Of a stretch of 11,922 nt of DNA, positions 6,623-11,922 are shown piece by piece (position 1 is the stretch's first letter; each line of letters begins with the position of its first letter). Source of the stretch: Deltaproteobacteria bacterium (lineage in GTDB: Bacteria > Desulfobacterota > Desulfobacteria > Desulfobacterales > ETH-SRB1); the NCBI GenBank assembly GCA_003647525.1, contig QMMZ01000022.1, forward strand, positions 1 through 11,922. The letters are read 5' to 3'. The position numbers and the translations under genes are program-made. The notes under the pieces are model-generated. The model was not told where the DNA came from. It saw only the letters and a list, made by a program, of their open reading frames with translations, and searched no databases.

Positions 6623-8767
6623 ATGATCCGTATTAGCGACATAATAGACAAAGTTTCTGAACACAATCCTGACGCAGATATAGATATAATTGACCGAGCC
6701 TATATCTACTCTGCGAGAGTCCATGATGGTCAGATGCGTCTGTCCGGTGAACCTTATTTGTCGCATCCTCTTGAAGTTGCCGGCATCCTTGCAGATATGA
6801 AGCTGGATCCTGTCAGCATAGCGGCCGGTCTTTTGCATGATGTTATAGAGGATACCCATTCTACAGAAGAAGAAATAAAAGAGATTTTCGGTCAGGAAGT
6901 TGTTCATATAGTCTCCGGTGTAACCAAAATCAGTATTCTTTCCTTTGACAGCTCACAGGCACGCCAGGCAGAAAGTATCAGGAAAATGATTCTCGCTATG
7001 GCGGATGATATCCGGGTAATATTAATCAAGCTGGCAGATCGCCTCCATAACATGAGAACACTTCAATTTCAAAAGGAGAGTAAAAGGAAGCGGATCGCTC
7101 AGGAAACCCTTGATATTTACGCACCACTTGCTTCCCGCCTGGGTATTTACTGGATTAAAAATGAGCTGGAGGATATCTCATACAAGTATATTTATCCCGA
7201 AGAATATTCAAATATCGAAAAATTGATTAGCAAGGATAAGAAGGAGAGCGATAAATATATTGAAAAAGTTAAAAACATTATCAAGAAAAAAATGGATGAG
7301 GATAATCTGAAGTGTAAGGTCCTGGGCAGATATAAAAATATTTTCAGTATATACCAGAAAATGGTCAAACAGAATCTGCCGTTTGAAGAGATTTATGACA
7401 TTATAGCTTTCAGGATAATTCTCGATACAGTCTCTGATTGCTACAAGGCTCTAGGGCTCATACACTCCCTGTGGAAACCTGTTCCCAAAAAAATTAAGGA
7501 TTATATCGCGTCTCCAAAGCCAAATATGTATCAGGCGTTGCACACGACAGTTATAGGGCCTTTTGGGGAACGTATAGAAATCCAGATAAGAACCTGGGAT
7601 ATGGATAAGGTCGCAAAATCCGGAATCGCTGCTCACTGGAGCTATAAAGAAGGGAAAGATGTTGATGAAAGTATAAGTAAAAAATTTGCATGGATTCAGA
7701 ATCTTGTTGAAAATCAGGCAAGTTTCAGGAATCCGGATGAATTTCTTGAAAATGTTCGTATTGATCTATTCCCTGATGAAATATATGTTTTTACACCTAA
7801 CGGAGAGATAAAATCACTACCCAGGGGCGCCACGCCTGTAGATTTTGCTTATCAAATCCATACGGAAGTGGGCGGCCAGTGCACAGGCGCCAAGGTTAAC
7901 GGTCGTATAGTTCCTCTCAAATATGAGTTGCAGACAGGCAATATTGTTGAGATTATTACAACGAAAAATCATCATCCAAGCAAAGACTGGTTGAATTTTG
8001 TTAAAACCGTCAAGGCTCGCTCCAGGATAAGGCAATGGATAAAAACTCAGGAAAAAGATCGCAGCATTACTCTTGGCCGTGAGATGTGCGAAAAAGCCTT
8101 TCGCAAGTATCGTCTTAACTTTCATGAACTATTAAAATCAAAAGATATGGACACAGTTATTGAGCATTTTGGTTTTAAGACGATAGATGATTTGATCACA
8201 AGCGTGGGCTACGGTAAAATTACACCCCTCCAGATTATACGGAAAATTGTACCCAAACCCGAAACAGAAGAAGATCATGAATCTATCTTTAACAAGATAA
8301 TTGGCCATGTGCGGAAGAAGAAACCCAGGGCAGGTGTAATTGTAAAGGGTGTGGATGATATACTTATAAGGTTTGGCAAGTGTTGCCGGCCTGTTCCAGG
8401 GGATGCTATTACGGGCTATATAACAGTAGGGCATGGAGTTACTGTGCACCGGACAAATTGTATAAATGCTTTGAAAATGAATCCTGAAAGGCAGATCGAT
8501 ATAGAATGGAACAAGGATGTTGCAGAGACATATCCTGTAAAAATATGCGTTAGCTCTTCTGACAGAGTTGGTTTGTTAGCTGACGTTGCAGCCAATATCA
8601 GCAAAAGCGGTGCAAATATACTTAATGCGAGAACAGAAACAAGAGAAAACAGAATCGTTGATTCTTTTTTTACCCTGGCTGTTGAAGATGTAGAGCATTT
8701 GGATAGAGTAATATTAGCTATTAAAAAGGTAAAGCTTGTACATAATGTAAAGAGGGTGGACAATTAA
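6623..8767 (+). CDS. Bifunctional-type (p)ppGpp synthetase/hydrolase (RelA/SpoT family)
   Basis: This 714-residue cytoplasmic enzyme makes and degrades the stringent-response alarmone (p)ppGpp. The N-terminal HD hydrolase domain keeps its metal and catalytic residues: H48, H72-D73, E76-D77 in HDVIEDT, and N143. The synthetase domain (about 235-345) has the KDYIASPKPNMYQALHTTV region (292-310) and EIQIRT (319-324). TGS (about 385-447), a helical region, a CC-containing zinc-finger-like segment (K586-CC-R589 to C613) and a C-terminal ACT domain (about 637-712) follow. The intact HD site plus a basic KIKD in place of the usual RxKD loop (290-293) points to a bifunctional Rel/SpoT rather than a synthetase-only RelA. 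The ATG at 6623 was chosen because it lies 2 nt after the proS stop and begins the conserved domain; an upstream in-frame start at 6563 would overlap proS. Confidence 0.95.
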   Translation: MIRISDIIDKVSEHNPDADIDIIDRAYIYSARVHDGQMRLSGEPYLSHPLEVAGILADMKLDPVSIAAGLLHDVIEDTHSTEEEIKEIFGQEVVHIVSGVTKISILSFDSSQARQAESIRKMILAMADDIRVILIKLADRLHNMRTLQFQKESKRKRIAQETLDIYAPLASRLGIYWIKNELEDISYKYIYPEEYSNIEKLISKDKKESDKYIEKVKNIIKKKMDEDNLKCKVLGRYKNIFSIYQKMVKQNLPFEEIYDIIAFRIILDTVSDCYKALGLIHSLWKPVPKKIKDYIASPKPNMYQALHTTVIGPFGERIEIQIRTWDMDKVAKSGIAAHWSYKEGKDVDESISKKFAWIQNLVENQASFRNPDEFLENVRIDLFPDEIYVFTPNGEIKSLPRGATPVDFAYQIHTEVGGQCTGAKVNGRIVPLKYELQTGNIVEIITTKNHHPSKDWLNFVKTVKARSRIRQWIKTQEKDRSITLGREMCEKAFRKYRLNFHELLKSKDMDTVIEHFGFKTIDDLITSVGYGKITPLQIIRKIVPKPETEEDHESIFNKIIGHVRKKKPRAGVIVKGVDDILIRFGKCCRPVPGDAITGYITVGHGVTVHRTNCINALKMNPERQIDIEWNKDVAETYPVKICVSSSDRVGLLADVAANISKSGANILNARTETRENRIVDSFFTLAVEDVEHLDRVILAIKKVKLVHNVKRVDN

Positions 8768-9022
8768 GGTGCCATTGAAAACACTACTTATGATATCTGG
8801 AATACAGCCATATTTATGATATTGGCAAGTCCGAATTTCGTTTGGTATTCTCAATATATTTGTAGTGCGACGAGAAGTTGCGTATTTTGACGGATAACAT
8901 CACAAAGGTGATGATATCCAGGTCCGTATAATCACTTGTTCCAGGCGGCTTCGCCGTCTGGAATCACGGTGCTGACTACGTCCAGCACCTTGCCCCGGCG
9001 CTTGCGCCGGAACAAGGTATTG
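8768..9022 (+). other. Gene-free region after rel with a nested hairpin array
   Basis: No gene is visible. From 8892 the sequence is a run of strong dyads. The first hairpin, 8892-8919, has 5 + 6 bp around one A-A mismatch and an AAAG loop. CTTGTTCC (8935-8942) then pairs perfectly with GGAACAAG (9009-9016), and this outer stem encloses three hairpins: 8941-8961 (nine pairs including one G-U, TTC loop), 8968-8989 (GGTGCTG/CAGCACC) and 8995-9010 (CCGGCG-CTTG-CGCCGG). GGTCC (8921-8925) and GGACC (9022-9026) form a further outer match. The local GC content is much higher than in the neighbouring genes. The layout is cloverleaf-like but lacks tRNA signatures; it could be the end of a mobile element or a structured RNA. 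Bases 8768-8890 show nothing definite, and there is no clear rel terminator. Confidence 0.7.
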
Positions 9023-9096
9023 GACCGGACACCGTGAACCGCACAATCAAACTGCTTTTGCTTGCACGGCCCACGGCGCCGGTCAGCACCGCGATT
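9023..9096. repeat. 74-bp direct repeat, copy 1
   Basis: Bases 9023-9096 recur at 10899-10972, an exact offset of 1,876 bp, with only two substitutions (9056 T against G, 9074 C against T). It starts GACCGGACACCGTGAACC and ends CAGCACCGCGATT. It is GC-rich, contains the ACCGTGA word found elsewhere, and lies immediately before the AbiV-like gene. Sequence identity stops sharply at both ends. The two copies bracket the AbiV-like gene and the 240-residue gene. Confidence 0.95.
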
Positions 9097-9102
9097 AGTG
9101 AT

Positions 9103-9774
9103 ATGGAAGAAAATAACATATCTGAATTGACCATTGATTCATGCATCAAAAATGGCAGACGACTGCTTGAGGATGCTGAATGCTTACATGAAAATGAGCG
9201 ATATCCAAGTGCAAATGCGTTGGCAATTCTTGCTCAAGAAGAATTCTCAAAAGCTTTCATCCTTAAACTGGTAGGAGAAGGTGCTATTCCACTTTCTGTC
9301 GAAGTATTAAGGGCTACAAGGGACCATAGCTGCAAGCATCTAATGGCTGTAGTTATGGAATACCTATTTGTAGAATGGGACAATTTAGTAGAACATATGA
9401 AAAATTATTTCCAACAACCATATCCTCCCAGAATTCCGGACAAAATAGCTGATGCTTTGGATATATTTTGTCATGAAAAAATCCGCAAATGGAAATCTAA
9501 TAATTGGGTTTGGGCTAATGATTCGGGTTACGATAAAGAGGTAAGAAAAATTTCTAAAGGTAGCACAGACAAAATTAAACAGAACTCGATCTATGTATCA
9601 ATTACAAAAACCGGTGAGGTTGCGAACTGCCCGAGCTGTGACAGTGCAAGTGCGTTAAAACAAATCGAATATGCGAAAATTCTTGATGATGTTGCAAGTG
9701 GCCATTATATTTACAAGATATCAGAAAAAGAGCAAATTAAACCTGCTTTTAAAAATGTATTCGCAAGTTTTTGA
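9103..9774 (+). CDS. AbiV-like HEPN-domain protein, candidate phage defence
   Basis: The 223-residue product looks like the AbiV family of abortive-infection HEPN proteins: an N-terminal helix with GRRLLEDAECL (18-28), then RYPSANALAILAQEEFSKAF (33-52), which is the family's characteristic helix, and RDHSCKH (73-79), which fits the HEPN R-x4-6-H nuclease-type motif. The C-terminal half (about 110-223) is not recognisable; it contains CPSC (176-179), possibly metal-binding. Family members are proposed to halt translation or degrade RNA on phage infection. The ATG at 9103 is preferred because an earlier in-frame GTG at 9034 would add residues encoded by the 74-bp repeat. No good Shine-Dalgarno sequence precedes it. 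It appears as a single gene between repeats. Assignment is by motif memory only. Confidence 0.72.
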   Translation: MEENNISELTIDSCIKNGRRLLEDAECLHENERYPSANALAILAQEEFSKAFILKLVGEGAIPLSVEVLRATRDHSCKHLMAVVMEYLFVEWDNLVEHMKNYFQQPYPPRIPDKIADALDIFCHEKIRKWKSNNWVWANDSGYDKEVRKISKGSTDKIKQNSIYVSITKTGEVANCPSCDSASALKQIEYAKILDDVASGHYIYKISEKEQIKPAFKNVFASF

Positions 9775-9845
9775 TTTTACGCAGAATCACCAACCAGGGC
9801 TTTCAGTGGATCGCGAGGAGCATGCGCCCACTGAAGCCCGGCGTT

Positions 9846-9862
9846 CAGGTTAACTAAATGTT
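9846..9862. repeat. 17-bp repeat, copy 1
   Basis: CAGGTTAACTAAATGTT, identical to copies at 9957-9973 and 9974-9990. This copy lies within a dyad, TCAGGTT (9845-9851) pairing with AACCTGA (9864-9870), just after the attC-like palindrome. Confidence 0.9.
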
Positions 9863-9956
9863 GAACCTGACAACTGGTATCAGGATCATTTGAGTCTTTC
9901 AGAGGATAAATCAAGTTCTGTGAAAGTTAAGAAAGTTTTTTGCTTTTGACCCGTTG

Positions 9957-9990
9957 CAGGTTAACTAAATGTTCAGGTTAACTAAATGTT
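9957..9990. repeat. 17-bp repeat, copies 2 and 3 in direct tandem
   Basis: Two perfect, immediately adjacent copies of CAGGTTAACTAAATGTT (9957-9973, 9974-9990), 111 bp beyond copy 1. The last copy runs into GTTATACC (9988-9995), whose exact complement GGTATAAC occurs after the next gene at 10795-10802. Confidence 0.9.
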
Positions 9991-10062
9991 ATACCTACGT
10001 AAAAATTGCCCTCATAGCTGTAACAAAACAACATTATTACCTATATGTAACTGTACACGCTT

Positions 10063-10785
10063 ATGTATCTAAACAAACTACAAAAAATCTTAACGGAAAA
10101 CAACGAAAAGTACTTATTTCCATGTATTGTCGATTTAGTAGCGAACGGACTCAACCTGGAACGATTTTCTAATGAAGATAACATCCCTTCACGTCAGGAC
10201 ATAACTCAGTACATAGCGGCCTGGTTCAAATATATAGGACTATCTTCAGATGAATGTCGGGAATGGATGATTGAATACTGTATTGGTGTGCTATCAGCCA
10301 TATCGACCAGCTCCAAATCGCAAATACGGCACAGTACGAAGTGCAACATCAAGTATATTTACAAGTCCGATGTTACCTTTGATTGCAGATGCGAGAAAAA
10401 TCGGTTCAAAGCACCTTGTGAGTCAACGTGTCCCATTTATGAAGAAATGGCTCATAGAGCCAAAGAGAGCGAAGCAGCAAATATCGTTGAATCTTATGAA
10501 GCTATAGTTGAAGATAGGGTAGCCGATGAAATAGCGCCAATAAAATATTCTATTAAGGATGAATACAAAGACCAGTTTGAAAAAGCCATAGAGGCTGCGC
10601 AACATCATCTAAAACAAAGGGTTTCCAAAAAGGAGATTGTCAATTTATTGAATGAGAGCGGATTCAAAACTATAACAGGGAAAAAATGGTCATATTCGAT
10701 CTTAGCGAATGAGCTGAGAAAGCTCAACAGGAATATCAATAAAGCTGAAGCTGAGAAGATACGAGATAAAAAACCTATAAAATAA
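10063..10785 (+). CDS. Unrecognised protein with a Cys cluster and recombinase-like C-terminus
   Basis: I do not recognise this 240-residue soluble protein. An N-terminal helical part (1-90) is followed by a cysteine-rich patch, C94, C108, C110, C119 and C123 (CRCEKNRF then APCESTCP), which is plausible for zinc or another metal. A charged, Glu-rich helical stretch (130-185) leads to a C-terminal segment (186-222) whose pattern VSKKEIVNLLNESGF then GKKWSYSILANELRKL resembles the small helical domain found after the catalytic part of large serine recombinases and in some DNA-binding proteins. No catalytic recombinase domain is present. The ATG at 10063 is the first in frame but has no convincing Shine-Dalgarno sequence. 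It is bracketed by the 17-bp repeats and by the second 74-bp repeat. DNA binding is an inference. Confidence 0.75.
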   Translation: MYLNKLQKILTENNEKYLFPCIVDLVANGLNLERFSNEDNIPSRQDITQYIAAWFKYIGLSSDECREWMIEYCIGVLSAISTSSKSQIRHSTKCNIKYIYKSDVTFDCRCEKNRFKAPCESTCPIYEEMAHRAKESEAANIVESYEAIVEDRVADEIAPIKYSIKDEYKDQFEKAIEAAQHHLKQRVSKKEIVNLLNESGFKTITGKKWSYSILANELRKLNRNINKAEAEKIRDKKPIK

Positions 10786-10813
10786 GCAACCTATGGTATA
10801 ACAAGCGCATTGA

Positions 10814-10842
10814 CTCCGACCGGGAAAGCCGGAGAATTTTTT
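10814..10842 (+). terminator. Possible rho-independent terminator after the 240-residue gene
   Basis: CTCCG (10814-10818) pairs with CGGAG (10830-10834), or alternatively CCGG (10820-10823) with CCGG (10829-10832), followed by AATTTTTT (10835-10842). It starts 28 bases after the stop codon. Further dyads follow (GCGAA/TTCGC, 10849-10862), so the stretch may instead be part of a larger folded element reaching the 74-bp repeat: 10817-10830 is partly complementary to 10890-10904. Confidence 0.45.
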
Positions 10843-10898
10843 GCTATAGCGAAGTCTTTCGCAAAACTCGCTTTTACCAATATATAGTTGGCTTTCTC

Positions 10899-10972
10899 GA
10901 CCGGACACCGTGAACCGCACAATCAAACTGCGTTTGCTTGCACGGCCCATGGCGCCGGTCAGCACCGCGATT
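10899..10972. repeat. 74-bp direct repeat, copy 2
   Basis: This copy matches 9023-9096 at 72 of 74 positions, in the same orientation. It can fold around CCGTG (10908-10912) and CACGG (10941-10945), with an inner CGCA/TGCG stem that is weakened by the substitution in copy 1. It runs directly into the reading frame of the next small gene, which has no proper start, so this edge may be a recombination junction. Confidence 0.95.
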
Positions 10973-11186
10973 CGGCGGCTACAAGTTATGTACGACCCAC
11001 CGACGGACTTGCTTGGGTTGCATCTACCGTCATTTCTGCTATAATGTGTTTATCGGACATCCCCGTCGCCCTGAAGAAATCTTTGCCGCGGAAGACGAAA
11101 CCGACTGGAATGAGTGGATTGAGTTTTTCAGTCGCACACGTGAAGCCGATGGCCGGCGCAAAGGACTTGTGGAGGTCAAACCATGA
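10938..11186 (+). CDS. Probably 5'-truncated small gene with a cysteine motif
   Basis: The frame is open from 10914 to the TGA at 11184-11186 but has no in-frame ATG; a TTG at 10938 lies inside the 74-bp repeat. The residues encoded past the repeat look like genuine protein: CTTHRRTCLGCIYRHFC carries four cysteines (C-x6-C-x2-C-x5-C) suggestive of a zinc site, followed by an acidic, aromatic tail (EEIFAAEDETDWNEWIEFF). I do not recognise the family. The stop overlaps the ATG of the next gene (ATGA), typical of coupled pairs such as toxin-antitoxin modules. I infer that the original start was lost when the repeat was inserted or recombined here, so this is probably a remnant. Confidence 0.5.
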   Translation: MHGPWRRSAPRFGGYKLCTTHRRTCLGCIYRHFCYNVFIGHPRRPEEIFAAEDETDWNEWIEFFSRTREADGRRKGLVEVKP

Positions 11187-11386
11187 TTTTTAATCTGACG
11201 GAATACGAAAAAGCGCAGGAAGAAATGCGTATCCTTGAAGAACGATTGGAGCGGTTGCAACAGACCCACCCCATAGGTTCGAAAGGATTCACGAAGGCCG
11301 GCATTCGTAAAATGATTGCACGCCTACACGAGGAATTGGCTGTCTTTGAAGGGAGCGAAGAAGCAAGGCACTCCGTGTCGAGTTGA
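11183..11386 (+). CDS. Small coiled-coil protein, second gene of an overlapping pair
   Basis: The 67-residue product starts with a charged, heptad-like helix (TEYEKAQEEMRILEERLERL, 6-25), then GSKGFTKAGIRKMIARLHEE (32-51) and a short polar tail. A clear Shine-Dalgarno GGAGG (11171-11175) sits seven bases before the ATG, and the start overlaps the stop of the preceding frame. Size, overlap and placement next to a hicA fragment suggest a toxin-antitoxin partner, but I do not recognise the family, so this is a guess. Base composition is richer in GC than the AbiV-like gene. Confidence 0.65.
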   Translation: MIFNLTEYEKAQEEMRILEERLERLQQTHPIGSKGFTKAGIRKMIARLHEELAVFEGSEEARHSVSS

Positions 11387-11717
11387 ACATCAGTTGCCAG
11401 ATGCCGCCGAACAAAAGGATGAACTCTGACTGAAAAAGCCATGCCGTAATTTCAACAAGTTACATATCATAGCTTCTGGCGACACATGGCGAAAAATCAG
11501 GTGTTTACAAAGCAAGACAGGGCGATGTTTCCAAACCTGCATTGCTTTGTAGGGACTATCAGAAATCACAACTTAAAGAATTTTCTGCATCCATGCATAG
11601 AAAGCCAACAAAAAGTTTCAGCCGATAAAAACGGCTGAACCTGGTGATGTCCCCTCGTACCTCGGGGACATCGCCCAGGTAGATAAAGAAAAATCAAAAA
11701 TAGGGCATAACAAAACT
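11387..11717. other. Gene-free region with three hairpins before hicA
   Basis: No gene is visible in 331 bases. Three strong dyads occur. At 11506-11551, TACAAAGCAA pairs perfectly with TTGCTTTGTA over 10 bp, with an inner CAGG/CCTG stem. At 11617-11639, TTCAGCCG pairs with CGGCTGAA around a 7-base AT loop. At 11640-11679, CCTGG and GATGTCCCC pair with GGGGACATC and CCAGG, giving 5 + 9 bp around a small internal loop. The last two abut without a gap and end 38 bases before the hicA start. None is followed by a convincing T-run, so they are not obvious terminators. Confidence 0.7.
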
Positions 11718-11922
11718 ATGGCAAAGAAAATAAGAGAACTAATACAAGATCTCGTTGAAGTGGGGTTCTGCGAGATCAAAGGGACAGGTATAAAGGATCT
11801 CATAGAAAATACACGCATGCTCTTTATCCGGGTGCCGTAACCATCAGTGGAAAAGCAGGTGAAGATTCCAGGCGGTATCAGGAAAAACAAGTACGGCAAG
11901 CAATTGAAGAGGTAAAAAAATG
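11718..11922 (+). pseudogene. hicA: hicA-like mRNA interferase toxin gene, frameshifted and cut by the window end
   Basis: The first frame (11718-11840, 40 residues) starts with MAKKIRELIQDLVEVGFCEI, a typical HicA N-terminus, then runs out of family after GTGIK. From 11795 the sequence continues in the -1 frame with GSHRKYTHALYPGAVTISGK and on to YQEKQVRQAIEEVKK at 11920, a complete HicA core including the catalytic His in GSHRK. Restoring one G in AAAGGATCT (about 11792-11800) would join the halves. HicA is a small dsRBD-fold RNase toxin neutralised by HicB. The window ends on ATG (11920-11922), which may be the overlapping start of hicB. The break could be a real mutation or a sequencing error. 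Confidence 0.8.

Larger units (their letters stand above)
9775..10062. other. Gene-free spacer with an attC-like palindrome and 17-bp repeats
   Basis: A strong imperfect hairpin spans 9797-9839: GGGCTT (9797-9802) and CAGTGG (9804-9809) pair with CCACTG and AAGCCC (9828-9839), leaving T9803 as a single extrahelical base. AAC (9792-9794) and GTT (9843-9845) flank it at similar distances, reminiscent of integron attC folding, though the outer core boxes do not complement. Bases 9845-9870 form a second dyad (TCAGGTT/AACCTGA). The 17-bp repeats are listed separately. No gene is visible here, and nothing clearly identifies a promoter for the next gene. Confidence 0.55.

Noticed and set aside
8935..9016. 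tRNA-like cloverleaf
   Set aside because: It has an outer stem and three arms but no T-loop GTTC-type sequence, no D-loop features, and the arms have the wrong loop sizes (2-8 bases).
9034..9102. Upstream GTG start for the AbiV-like gene
   Set aside because: It would place codons of the 74-bp repeat at the N-terminus; the same sequence at the second copy leads into an unrelated frame. The ATG at 9103 begins the family-like region.
9846..9990. CRISPR array
   Set aside because: Repeats are only 17 bp, two are directly adjacent with no spacer, and the remaining interval is 94 bp; no cas gene is present.
10888..11193. A 101-residue frame overlapping the truncated small gene
   Set aside because: It begins before and runs through the 74-bp repeat, has no Shine-Dalgarno sequence, and the alternative frame has the coupled ATGA end and a more protein-like composition.
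11618..11899. Minus-strand 93-residue frame
   Set aside because: It is the shadow of the frameshifted hicA and its upstream hairpins; the plus-strand HicA match is clear.

Overview
The window reads as chromosome from a Desulfobacterota-like (delta-proteobacterial) bacterium. This is inferred from the gene order ribH-nusB and ispG-proS-rel, a short eukaryote/archaeal-style prolyl-tRNA synthetase, moderately AT-rich genes, and small intergenic repeat words (ACCGTGA, TTTAGGCAC) near gene starts. No 16S rRNA or other marker is present, so the taxonomic call is an inference.

Bases 1-8767 are housekeeping. ribH (lumazine synthase) and nusB (antitermination factor) lie 2 nt apart on the plus strand. 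A 141-bp inverted-repeat element starts inside the nusB stop region, and a glyoxalase-II-like metallo-beta-lactamase-fold hydrolase follows. Convergent to it on the minus strand is a two-gene unit: a 150-residue protein built of two copies of a 39-residue Cys-containing unit, then an MltF-like lytic transglycosylase whose TTG start directly abuts the upstream stop codon. A divergent promoter region leads into a tight plus-strand operon of ispG (MEP isoprenoid pathway), proS and a bifunctional-type RelA/SpoT alarmone enzyme, with 2-nt gaps between genes.

Bases 8768-11922 differ in character and look like an accessory island placed directly after rel. An array of strong hairpins leads into a 74-bp sequence that recurs 1,876 bp downstream with only two mismatches. 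Between the two copies lie an AbiV-like HEPN gene (candidate phage defence), a spacer with an attC-like palindrome and three copies of a 17-bp repeat, and an unrecognised 240-residue protein with a cysteine cluster and a recombinase-like C-terminal helical region. Beyond the second copy are a small overlapping gene pair whose first member has lost its beginning at the repeat, an intergenic stretch with three more hairpins, and a hicA toxin gene broken by a one-base frameshift at the window edge. The region looks like a mosaic of defence and toxin-antitoxin fragments assembled by repeated insertion. No integrase, transposase, tRNA, rRNA or CRISPR array is visible in the window.
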